Shown piece by piece: positions 1 through 7,412 of a DNA stretch of 10,907 nt (position 1 is the first letter of the stretch; the number at the start of each line of letters is the position of its first letter). Source of the stretch: Proteiniphilum sp. UBA5267. Its GTDB lineage: Bacteria > Bacteroidota > Bacteroidia > Bacteroidales > Dysgonomonadaceae. The stretch lies in contig DHTF01000110.1 of the NCBI GenBank assembly GCA_002411515.1, forward strand, positions 1 to 10,907, given 5' to 3'. The position numbers and the translations under genes are program-made. The notes under the pieces were generated by a model. The model was not told the origin of the DNA, searched no databases, and was given only the letters and a program-made list of their open reading frames with translations.

Positions 1-8
1 TACACAAT

Positions 9-992
9 TTATTGGACAGTGTCGGAATTAAATATAAAGTTAAAAAGTAAGAGCTCATCAGAATCCTGAGTCATTTTCTTTTTGATGTAATGTTTTCTTT
101 GTTTGATGATACTCGTTTCAGTAGAGCCAAAACAGACTGCTTTGCCATAATTGCTCAATGGCAATAGAGAGAGGCAGCACAATTTGATATCGTTATCGGT
201 TAGTTTTGCATTTATCTCTCTTAACGCAAACTGAAAGTCTTTAAAGATTCGCCCTAACTCCTCATTTAATTGATCCTGCTTATCGTAGGTGAGTACCGGA
301 CATTCTATGCTGTTCTGTTGTTCCTCAAAATGCTTTATCTCAGTGTAAATAGATGTTTTTTCAAAAATATCAGCCTGCAACAGATAGGATGATAAAGAGA
401 TCGCTTTTTTTTCATCTCTTTTCTTTTGAATCTCAGAAGTTATTTTTTTTAATTCTTTTCTCTCTTTTTTTGAAAAAACGAGTAACCTTTTATGATCCCG
501 AACCAATATAAAAATAATAATTACCAAAACGATCATTGTAACCGCCAACGTCACCCATTTTGTTCTTTCCTGATTTTCAATTAAATGAAAAATATTATTG
601 AGAGAATCTTTTTGTCTATGAACGTCCTTTTCAGCCTGTACTGCCCGGTTATATAAGAGCATTGCGCTTTTATGATATTCCTCCAGATATATTAATGCCA
701 TATCCCAATTTTGAAGACGTGTTTCGATAAAGTTTAGGTAAAGATATGATTCAGTACGAATTGGGATATTTTCTGATTTGGTACTTTCCAATAAGTAATC
801 CCGTGCTTCTGCATAATCTACTTTCTCTATAAATTCCTTGCCATATTGCAGATTTAAAGAATCTAAATAAATCGAGTATGTATATGCAGAAGCAGAACCA
901 TCTTCCGGAAATTTTGATTCATTTTTAGGATTACATCCAATAAAAAATAAAATAAAAAGGATCGTTCCTATTATAGAATGAACATATGTCAT
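9..992 (-). CDS. Membrane-anchored TPR-type transcriptional regulator with C-terminal HTH
   Basis: The 327-residue protein probably senses something in the periplasm and binds DNA in the cytoplasm. The N-terminus is a hydrophobic signal ending in a lipobox-like FFIGC (Cys20). Residues about 40-130 are helical and TPR-like (pairs such as YAEARDYLLES and WDMALIYLEEY). A charged helix is followed by one strong transmembrane segment (about 146-165), a basic coiled-coil stretch (about 166-200), and a C-terminal region (about 262-307) with the LTDNDIKLCCLSLLPLSN...STETSIIKQRKHYIKKKM pattern of LuxR-like HTH proteins of Bacteroidota. This architecture is known from Bacteroides regulators, but those I recall carry more TPRs, so this is a short version. 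It lies 45 bp downstream of the lipocalin-like gene on the same strand with no clear promoter between, so co-transcription is possible. The region is AT-rich. Target genes cannot be told from the sequence. Confidence 0.75.
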   Translation of the reverse strand: MTYVHSIIGTILFILFFIGCNPKNESKFPEDGSASAYTYSIYLDSLNLQYGKEFIEKVDYAEARDYLLESTKSENIPIRTESYLYLNFIETRLQNWDMALIYLEEYHKSAMLLYNRAVQAEKDVHRQKDSLNNIFHLIENQERTKWVTLAVTMIVLVIIIFILVRDHKRLLVFSKKERKELKKITSEIQKKRDEKKAISLSSYLLQADIFEKTSIYTEIKHFEEQQNSIECPVLTYDKQDQLNEELGRIFKDFQFALREINAKLTDNDIKLCCLSLLPLSNYGKAVCFGSTETSIIKQRKHYIKKKMTQDSDELLLFNFIFNSDTVQ

Positions 993-1037
993 GCAATAAG
1001 GTTATGTTTTATAGCGACTTACATGATTGAAACAGTT

Positions 1038-1448
1038 TTAATCGTTCTTCTCCCATACTTCTGAATTGGGGATTTTTTTCTGCGAGTCATACTCGAGATA
1101 ACCGGATGTCTTCATGATGTTATCATTAAATTCTACTTGATAAAAAGCTTTTTTTCCTTTCCAGGCTTTCATTCCGGGTAGCGTGTACAAGATAGTCTCG
1201 GTATAAGTATCACCAATCATTGTGTAAGTCCCGCTGGCACCGGAAATAATATTTCCTTCCTTATCGCTCATGACCCAGATAAAGTGAGTGGGAGTAATCA
1301 TTTTAATATTCGTGTATCCCTCTGGCAATGCATTGCCGCTGCTTTGTATTAATTTCCAAGTACCCAGATGATTATATCCTTTTTGAGCATGTAGCATACA
1401 GGTAGTTGCGATGAACAATATCATCAAAAGAAATGTTTTCGTTTTCAT
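1038..1448 (-). CDS. Small secreted lipocalin-like (DUF4488-like) protein
   Basis: This encodes 136 residues. A Sec signal peptide ends in CMLHA|Q (cleavage after about Ala21), giving a mature protein of about 115 residues. The mature part begins with GTWKLIQSSG and runs through alternating beta-strand-like segments (KMITPTHFIWVMSD, SGASGTYTMIGDTYTETI, FYQVEFNDNIMKTSGYLE) to a closing EVWEK motif. That order (GTWKL, HFxW, GTYxxxGdxYtE, EvWEr) resembles small calycin/lipocalin-like proteins of Bacteroidota; the DUF4488 assignment is from memory. I chose the start at 1446-1448 instead of the in-frame ATG at 1488-1490 because the former opens a clean signal peptide and the latter lies inside the predicted promoter. 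Ligand and function are unknown. The regulator gene follows 45 bp downstream. Confidence 0.75.
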   Translation of the reverse strand: MKTKTFLLMILFIATTCMLHAQKGYNHLGTWKLIQSSGNALPEGYTNIKMITPTHFIWVMSDKEGNIISGASGTYTMIGDTYTETILYTLPGMKAWKGKKAFYQVEFNDNIMKTSGYLEYDSQKKIPNSEVWEKND

Positions 1449-1489
1449 AGGGCAATAATTTAAATTAAAGTTCTTGATAAAATCCGACA

Positions 1490-1497
1490 CAAATATA
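1490..1497 (-). promoter_or_regulatory. Bacteroidota-type -7 element for the lipocalin-like gene
   Basis: Read on the minus strand this is TATATTTG, an exact match to the Bacteroidota TAnnTTTG -7 consensus. It would start transcription roughly 35 nt upstream of the chosen start codon. No perfect TTTG -33 element is present; a TTTC (minus strand, 1515-1518) is the nearest candidate, about 17 nt upstream. Confidence 0.5.
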
Positions 1498-1603
1498 GAC
1501 CTTTTAATCTAGAAGAAATGAGAAAAATGGTAATATTACTCCCATACAAACATCTAACATGCAATTTGTTACAAAATGTACGGTAAAAAAAATAAACAAT
1601 CCA

Positions 1604-2020
1604 ATGAAAAAGTTATCGTTTTTATTGGCAGCTGCATCATTCATGATTGCCTGCTCAGGCCCCAAAGGGATGGTAAAGATTGAACCGGACGGCCAGGAGG
1701 TCACACAGGAAGATTCACTGGAATATGAACTGATTGTGATGGATCCGGGTTTCGATACGTGGTATATGCTTCAAAACACACCGTCGAGGTATCGTTCACA
1801 GCAGTACTACGAAGGCTGGAACCAACAATATGTATCGGCTTGGAATTATCTGGCCACGCAGCCCGGAAGAAGGTTGTTCTTCCAGACTATTATTGGATAT
1901 GAGCCGGGTGAGGATTATGGTTTTGAACTGAATCACAAACTGTTCTATTATTTTCAATATGTAGAACAGGTCCTGCGGATTCCCATATTGGACCACCATC
2001 CGGTGGGTGTGGTCTTTTAG
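1604..2020 (+). CDS. DUF6146-like lipoprotein of unknown function
   Basis: This encodes 138 residues. MKKLSFLLAAASFMIAC is a lipoprotein signal with lipobox MIAC (Cys17). No acidic export signal follows the Cys, so the protein is probably periplasm-facing. The conserved core (about 41-120) contains YELIVMDPGFDTWY, a YYEGWNQQYVSAWN stretch, and GYEPGEDYGFELNHKLFYYFQY. This order (ExIxDPGFxTW, YYxxxNxxYVxxWN, YDPxxDYGlexNyKLyxYF) is what I know from the Bacteroidota DUF6146 family, whose function is not established. The ATG at 1604 is preferred over the one at 1559, which adds 15 basic/polar residues ahead of the signal peptide. The C-terminus (DHHPVGVVF, 130-138) is not family-like and is encoded by a hairpin with T-tract. 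The gene converges on copA. Confidence 0.75.
   Translation: MKKLSFLLAAASFMIACSGPKGMVKIEPDGQEVTQEDSLEYELIVMDPGFDTWYMLQNTPSRYRSQQYYEGWNQQYVSAWNYLATQPGRRLFFQTIIGYEPGEDYGFELNHKLFYYFQYVEQVLRIPILDHHPVGVVF
1991..2018 (+). terminator. Hairpin plus short T-tract inside the 3' end of the DUF6146-like gene
   Basis: GACCAC (1991-1996) pairs with GTGGTC (2009-2014). Extra inner pairing is possible, including the alternative CCACC/GGTGG. TTTT (2015-2018) follows at once, and its last T opens the TAG stop codon (2018-2020). The shape is that of an intrinsic terminator for plus-strand transcription. The T-tract has only four bases, so strength is uncertain. No T-run follows on the minus strand, so it does not look bidirectional. 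Confidence 0.45.
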
Positions 2021-2068
2021 ACAGGTAGGTTTTCCCCTTATGGCAGGTTTTCCCGGAAAGGGAGTTTG

Positions 2069-4486
2069 TCATATCTTTTTACCCTTCAACCGCAGACTGT
2101 TGGTCACCACACTCACAGAGCTGAGCGCCATGGCAGCTCCCGCGATCATGGGATTGAGCAGGAATCCGGTGATGGGATACAGCAGCCCTGCAGCAATGGG
2201 GATGCCGATCACATTGTAAATAAATGCCCAGAAAAGATTCTGACGAATGGTCCGTACGGTAAGTTGGGACAGGCGGATTGCCTTGGGAATTTTATTCAGG
2301 TCGGACGAGATGATGGTCATCTTGGCCACATCCATGGCGATATCGCTCCCCGCCCCCATGGCAATGCTCACATCGGCCTGAGCCAGGGCGCCGCTGTCGT
2401 TGATGCCATCGCCCACCATCGCCACCTTCTTTCCTTGTTGTTGCATTGCTTTCACCAGCAGGGCCTTCTCCTCTGGCAACACCCCTCCTTTGAAGTGTTT
2501 GACACCCAGCTCACCGGCCAGCGCGGAAGCCACCTTCTCATGATCTCCGGTGTAGATGGCTACATCGATGCCCATGTTGTGCAACTGACTGATGGCTGCC
2601 TTTGAGGTAGGCTTCAGTTTGTCGGTAATACCCACCACACCCAATGCAAGCTGCTCATCGGCAAACACCGAAACCGTATGGGCTGCATCCAGTTCATGGT
2701 AGGCCTCTTGTTGCAGGTCGGCAGGAATGACCACATTTTTTGAAGCCATATAGTCGAGATTCCCCACGTAATAGCGCTTGCCCTCATGGATTCCTTCGAT
2801 GCCCTTGCCGCTCACCTGCTGCACGGTCACCTCATCGAGCAGCGTACTGTCCCCTTTCAACGCGTCGGTGATCGCATCTGCCAATGGATGCTCAGAACGG
2901 TATTCGATGCTGTAGAGAATATCGCGGTGAAGCGGTGTGGCCTCGAGCGACCAGACCATGTTGCTCACCACCGGTCTCCCTTCGGTGATTGTCCCCGTTT
3001 TGTCGAGTACCACCACATCAATGTCCTTCGCTGCCTCAAGGCTCTCCGCATCCTTGATCAGGATTCCCTCTTCAGCGCCTTTGCCTATTCCCACCATGAT
3101 GGCGGTGGGCGTGGCCAGTCCGAGTGCACAGGGACAGGCAATGACCAGTACCGTCACCATGGCCATCAGTCCGTATACAAATCCGGTTTCACCGCCAAAG
3201 AGGATCCAAATCACAAAGCTGAGCAGCGCAATGCCAATGACCACCGGCACGAAAACAGCGGCAATCTTGTCCACCAGCCCCTGTACCGGGGCTTTACTTC
3301 CCTGTGCCTCATCCACCGTTTTGATGATCTGCGCCAGGAGTGTATCCTTTCCTACCTTCTGTGCCCTGAAGCGGAAGCTCCCTTTCTGATTGATGGTGCC
3401 GGCAAATACCTTTTCTCCCGGTTTCTTCTCCACGTGAATGGGTTCACCCGAGATCATGCTCTCATCCACGAAAGAGCTGCCTTCGGTCACCTCACCATCC
3501 ACCGCAATTTTATCACCGGGCTTTACCAGCACAGTATCGTGGATCATCACCTCCGCGATGGGTATCTCTACCGGCTTCTCGTCACGGAACACCACCACGG
3601 TGGAGGGTTGCAGGCCCATCAGTTTTTTAATGGCATCGGACGTATTTCCTTTGGCCCTTGCCTCGAGCATCTTTCCAAGCAAAATAAAGGCGATGATCAC
3701 CCCGGCAGCCTCAAAGTAAACATGGGCCTCCAGGTCTCTGCTCTCCCAGAACTTGGGATAGAGCATGTTGAAGAGGCTGAACAGGTATGCAATGCCGGTA
3801 CTCAGCGCCACCAACGTGTCCATATTGGCGGCACGGTGTCTGGCCTGCTTCCAGGCACCGACAAAGAAGCGCCTGCCAAAAACAAACAGAATGGGGGTTG
3901 CCAATATCAACATGAATGCATGGGCATAAGGGTCATGCATAAAAACCATACCGACGATCACCAAGGGAATGGCAAGCAGAATGGACCAGAGGGTATGCTG
4001 ACGCAGTTTTTTGTAATTCTCCCGCTCTATTTCCTCTACCTTGGCAAACGAAGATTCCTCATTTTCGAGAAGAAGGTCGTATCCGATCTCCTGTAAAGAG
4101 CTCTTCATGTCGGCCGGCGAAACTATTCCCGGTATAAATTCTATGTTTCCTTTTCCGTTGCCGTAGTTTACCGAGGCACTGACCACGCCCGGGACATAGG
4201 AAAGAATATTCTGCGAGCTGGAAGCACAGGCGGCACAGGTCATGTTGAGTACCGGCTTGGTGATCTTCTCCGTGATCACATGGCCTCCCGACAGGCGAAC
4301 GAGTGAAACAACCTCCTGCAAGATCTCAGCAGCATCATCTGCATGTTTCCCGTCGATGGTGATAGAAAGACTTTCGCCTTTGTTATCGTACCAAACAGAG
4401 GCAATGCCTCTGATTTTTTCGATAGCATCCTGCTGTGGCAGGTTACCGCCCTTCAGTCGTATATCGTATTTGTTATTTGTTGTCAT
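2069..4486 (-). CDS. copA: Copper-translocating P1B-type ATPase (CopA)
   Basis: This 805-residue inner-membrane pump uses ATP to export Cu(I) from the cytoplasm. Two heavy-metal-associated-like domains lead. The first (about 6-72) lacks a CxxC site. The second (about 77-143) keeps MTCAAC (Cys84, Cys87). Eight membrane segments follow. The actuator domain carries SGEP (346-349). TM6 has the metal-binding CPC (451-453). The phosphorylation site is DKTGT (Asp495), the nucleotide-binding HP is at 533-534, and the hinge is GDGIND (692-697). TM7 has YN (757-758) and TM8 has MALSS (786-790); these, with CPC, are the Cu(I)-specific signature of subgroup 1B-1. Length and domain order are usual for the family and it appears intact. 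No copZ chaperone, CsoR/CueR regulator or efflux operon is adjacent. The gene is visibly more GC-rich than the genes to its left. Confidence 0.95.
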   Translation of the reverse strand: MTTNNKYDIRLKGGNLPQQDAIEKIRGIASVWYDNKGESLSITIDGKHADDAAEILQEVVSLVRLSGGHVITEKITKPVLNMTCAACASSSQNILSYVPGVVSASVNYGNGKGNIEFIPGIVSPADMKSSLQEIGYDLLLENEESSFAKVEEIERENYKKLRQHTLWSILLAIPLVIVGMVFMHDPYAHAFMLILATPILFVFGRRFFVGAWKQARHRAANMDTLVALSTGIAYLFSLFNMLYPKFWESRDLEAHVYFEAAGVIIAFILLGKMLEARAKGNTSDAIKKLMGLQPSTVVVFRDEKPVEIPIAEVMIHDTVLVKPGDKIAVDGEVTEGSSFVDESMISGEPIHVEKKPGEKVFAGTINQKGSFRFRAQKVGKDTLLAQIIKTVDEAQGSKAPVQGLVDKIAAVFVPVVIGIALLSFVIWILFGGETGFVYGLMAMVTVLVIACPCALGLATPTAIMVGIGKGAEEGILIKDAESLEAAKDIDVVVLDKTGTITEGRPVVSNMVWSLEATPLHRDILYSIEYRSEHPLADAITDALKGDSTLLDEVTVQQVSGKGIEGIHEGKRYYVGNLDYMASKNVVIPADLQQEAYHELDAAHTVSVFADEQLALGVVGITDKLKPTSKAAISQLHNMGIDVAIYTGDHEKVASALAGELGVKHFKGGVLPEEKALLVKAMQQQGKKVAMVGDGINDSGALAQADVSIAMGAGSDIAMDVAKMTIISSDLNKIPKAIRLSQLTVRTIRQNLFWAFIYNVIGIPIAAGLLYPITGFLLNPMIAGAAMALSSVSVVTNSLRLKGKKI

Positions 4487-4548
4487 ATTGATATCCTCTT
4501 ATCCGATTATGAACAATTGTAAAATGGTAAGGTTCAAAAAGCAACGTG

Positions 4549-4584
4549 TTTGAATGGTTCATTTCTGAAAAAGTTGTACTTTTG
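4549..4584 (+). promoter_or_regulatory. Candidate Bacteroidota promoter for the S9 peptidase
   Basis: TACTTTTG (4577-4584) matches the TAnnTTTG -7 consensus, and TTTG (4549-4552) lies upstream as a possible -33 element. The 24-nt spacing is longer than the usual roughly 20 nt, so the -33 assignment is weak. The predicted start leaves a leader of about 55 nt. It lies in the 160-bp divergent region with copA (4487-4646), which shows no other gene and no clear copA promoter. Confidence 0.4.
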
Positions 4585-4646
4585 CTTGCTGATCCATCCA
4601 TACCTTGATTTAAAAAAGAACAACTGTATTGACAATTTATTAGACT

Positions 4647-7412
4647 ATGTGCAAATCCGCTTATTTCACTTTCTTCATCTTTCTTATCTCATTCAACATC
4701 CACGCTCAGAAGCAACCACTCGATCACACGGTGTACGATCACTGGAAGAGCCTGTCTACTGCCACAGTCAGTAAAGACGGGAGCATGGTAAGCGTACTCA
4801 TTTCTCCGCAAGAAGGAGATACCACGCTGTACATCAAAGACATCCGCCATGAGCGCGAACTCACCGTGGAACGGGTGAAAAATTACAAACTATACCCCAA
4901 CGGCAGATGGACGGTGGGCATCATCAAAGCGTCCTATGCTGCGCGTCGGCAAGCAATGATCGACAAGAAGAAAGCAGATGAGATGCCCCAGGATTCCTTG
5001 TTTATCGTTGACAACCGTACGTTTGCGATACAAAAGATTCCAGGAGTGAAATCATTTAAAACGGCACTAGAACCTGATTTCCATGTGGCCTACACCCTCA
5101 CCCTGCCAAAAGATACAACCGACAAAAAAAACAACAAACAAAAAGAGATTCTCCTGCTGCGAAACCTGCTAACCCAGCGCGAGGACAGCTTCAGAAACGT
5201 CAAAGAACATCTTTTCAATAAATTCGGCAACAGTTTCGCCATGGCCATACAGCCTGAAAAGAAAGACACAGTGGACCAGCCTTGTGTACTGTTTGTTGAT
5301 TTGAAAGACAACACACGAAAGACCATCTCGAACGAAAAAATAGCCTACAAGTCGCTTGCTTTTGACGAACCCGGAAATCAGCTGGTTTATCTGGCTACAG
5401 CCGATACTTCAAATGTATCGCAGAAGGTATACGACCTGCGCTATTATTTTGCCGGTGCCGATTCGGCTGTGATTCTTGCCGACAGGACTGCATCGGGATT
5501 ACCCGAGAACTGGATCTTCAATGAATATACCTCCCCCTCTTTCAGCCGCGACGGCAAGCGGATTCTTGTGGGAGCCGCGCCTGCACAGGCACCGAAGGAC
5601 ACCACCATCGTCGATTTTGAAACGGCCAAACTCGATATCTGGCACTGGCAGGAACCGCTTACGCCACCGCAGCAGCTAGTTGAATTGAAAAGAGAACAAA
5701 GTCGGACTTATACCGGTTTGGTTTATCCCGGTCAGCGCAACCAGTTCATCCCTTTGGCCAATGAGGAGATGCCCAGTGTATCGGTAGCCAATGAAGGCAA
5801 TGGCCGTTATGCACTCCTGTGGAGCGACAAGCCCTATCAACTGGAAAGTCAGTGGGATGTCTCTCAAAAAGTGGATGTCTGGATTAAAGATTTGCAGACA
5901 GGCAGTCTCAATGAAGTGGCAAAGCCACTGCCGGGGAGGCCATCCCTTTCACCACAGGGTAATTATTCCTACTGGTGGGATGCGGACAAAAAACATTGGT
6001 TTGTGTATGATAACCGGGAGCATACATTGCGTAATCTTACCGAAAACCTGCCCGTAAACTTCTGGAATGAATTACACGATACCCCCTCTCCGGTTGGTCC
6101 CTACGGCGTCGCAGCCTGGGGAGAGGATGATGCATACGTCCTGATCAACGATGCATTTGATATCTGGAAAATCGATCCTACAGGCACTAAAAAGCCGGAA
6201 AACATCACACTCCATGCAGGAAGAACCGACTCCATCACCTTCCGTTACGTAAATACCGACCCGGAGAAAAGATTCATTGAGGCGGATGACATGCTGCTCC
6301 TTTCCGCATTCAACCGGGTAAACAAGGAAAAAGGTTACTACACCCTATCACAGAAAGGCCGCAATCCACTCAAGAAAAGGACAGTGGAAAAATTCACTTT
6401 TTCCGGATTGGAAAAAGCAAAAGAGAACGATCTGATTGTGTATCAAAAAAGCAATTTTCACACCTCTCCCGATCTCTATGTGACGCGCGATTTCTGGAAA
6501 TCAACAGAGAGACTTACCGACATCAACCCGCAAATGCACGGCTACAACTGGGGAACAGCCGAACTTTTCTCCTGGACCTCTTTTGCAGGCATACCCCTGC
6601 AGGGCATTCTCTACAAGCCGGAGGATTTTGATCCGGCAAAAAAATATCCGGTGATGATCTATTTTTACGAGAAGCACTCCGATGAGCTTTATCGCTGGTT
6701 TGCACCCGCACCCAGTCGCTCGACCATCAACATTCCGTTTTTTGTGAGCCGCGGTTATATTGTCTTTACACCCGACATACACTATACGGTGGGCCAACCG
6801 GGTAAAGATGCCTACAACGCCATTGTAGCAGGGGCCGAAGCACTTGCACAAAACAAGTGGGTGGATAAAGCGAACATGGCCATACAGGGACAAAGCTGGG
6901 GCGGCTACCAGGTAGCCTACCTGGTCACACAGACCAACATGTTCAAGGCGGCAGGCGCCGGAGCACCGGTATCGAACATGACCAGCGCATATGGAGGAAT
7001 CAGATGGGAATCGGGCAAAAGCAGACAGTATCAATATGAGCAGACCCAGTCACGCATTGGGTCGACGCTGAACGATTCTTTGCAACTCTACATTGAGAAC
7101 TCTCCGCTTTTCTTTGCCAACAAGGTGGAAACACCGCTGTTGATCATGCACAACGACAAGGATGGTGCGGTTCCCTGGTATCAGGGCATCGAGTTCTTTA
7201 TGAGCCTGAGACGGTTGGGTAAGCCAACCTGGTTGTTACAATACAACAATGAAGCACACAACCTGATGCAACGCCGCAACAGCAAAGACCTCTCCATCCG
7301 TCTGCAGCAGTTCTTCGATCACTATCTCAAGGGGGACCCTGCGCCAGTGTGGATGACACGCGGCGTACCTGTTACCCAAAAGGGAAAAACATGGGGATAT
7401 GAGGTGGACTAG
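4647..7412 (+). CDS. Secreted S9 family (prolyl oligopeptidase-like) serine peptidase
   Basis: This 921-residue exported peptidase has a signal peptide ending in NIHA|QK (cleavage after Ala20), so it is probably periplasmic. Residues about 25-630 form the predicted beta-propeller part, with repeats such as SPSFSRDGKRILVG and PSLSPQGNYSYWWD. The C-terminal alpha/beta-hydrolase domain (about 640-895) has GQSWGG with nucleophile Ser750, NDKDGAVPW with the likely catalytic Asp839, and NNEAHNL with His871, in the order Ser-Asp-His expected for clan SC family S9. All triad residues are present and the protein looks intact. Members trim or cleave short peptides, often after proline or acidic residues; the specificity here cannot be assigned. 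It is transcribed divergently from copA, and its stop codon overlaps that of the converging methyltransferase. Confidence 0.92.
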   Translation: MCKSAYFTFFIFLISFNIHAQKQPLDHTVYDHWKSLSTATVSKDGSMVSVLISPQEGDTTLYIKDIRHERELTVERVKNYKLYPNGRWTVGIIKASYAARRQAMIDKKKADEMPQDSLFIVDNRTFAIQKIPGVKSFKTALEPDFHVAYTLTLPKDTTDKKNNKQKEILLLRNLLTQREDSFRNVKEHLFNKFGNSFAMAIQPEKKDTVDQPCVLFVDLKDNTRKTISNEKIAYKSLAFDEPGNQLVYLATADTSNVSQKVYDLRYYFAGADSAVILADRTASGLPENWIFNEYTSPSFSRDGKRILVGAAPAQAPKDTTIVDFETAKLDIWHWQEPLTPPQQLVELKREQSRTYTGLVYPGQRNQFIPLANEEMPSVSVANEGNGRYALLWSDKPYQLESQWDVSQKVDVWIKDLQTGSLNEVAKPLPGRPSLSPQGNYSYWWDADKKHWFVYDNREHTLRNLTENLPVNFWNELHDTPSPVGPYGVAAWGEDDAYVLINDAFDIWKIDPTGTKKPENITLHAGRTDSITFRYVNTDPEKRFIEADDMLLLSAFNRVNKEKGYYTLSQKGRNPLKKRTVEKFTFSGLEKAKENDLIVYQKSNFHTSPDLYVTRDFWKSTERLTDINPQMHGYNWGTAELFSWTSFAGIPLQGILYKPEDFDPAKKYPVMIYFYEKHSDELYRWFAPAPSRSTINIPFFVSRGYIVFTPDIHYTVGQPGKDAYNAIVAGAEALAQNKWVDKANMAIQGQSWGGYQVAYLVTQTNMFKAAGAGAPVSNMTSAYGGIRWESGKSRQYQYEQTQSRIGSTLNDSLQLYIENSPLFFANKVETPLLIMHNDKDGAVPWYQGIEFFMSLRRLGKPTWLLQYNNEAHNLMQRRNSKDLSIRLQQFFDHYLKGDPAPVWMTRGVPVTQKGKTWGYEVD

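Noticed and set aside
2786..4096. A 436-codon open frame on the plus strand, antisense to copA
   Set aside because: Its translation is rich in His, Arg and Gln with no recognisable domain, and it lies wholly inside a copA sequence with every family motif. It is explained by codon bias of the opposite strand.
4511..4540. Possible copA promoter TACAATTG on the minus strand
   Set aside because: It departs from TAnnTTTG and has no upstream TTTG at a sensible distance.
4550..4774. A short plus-strand open frame beginning upstream of the peptidase
   Set aside because: It overlaps the start of the peptidase in another frame and spans the predicted promoter; the translation has no recognisable feature.
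6501..7034. A 177-codon open frame antisense to the peptidase catalytic domain
   Set aside because: Low-complexity, Cys/Arg-rich translation with no domain; it overlaps the Ser750 region of an intact S9 peptidase.
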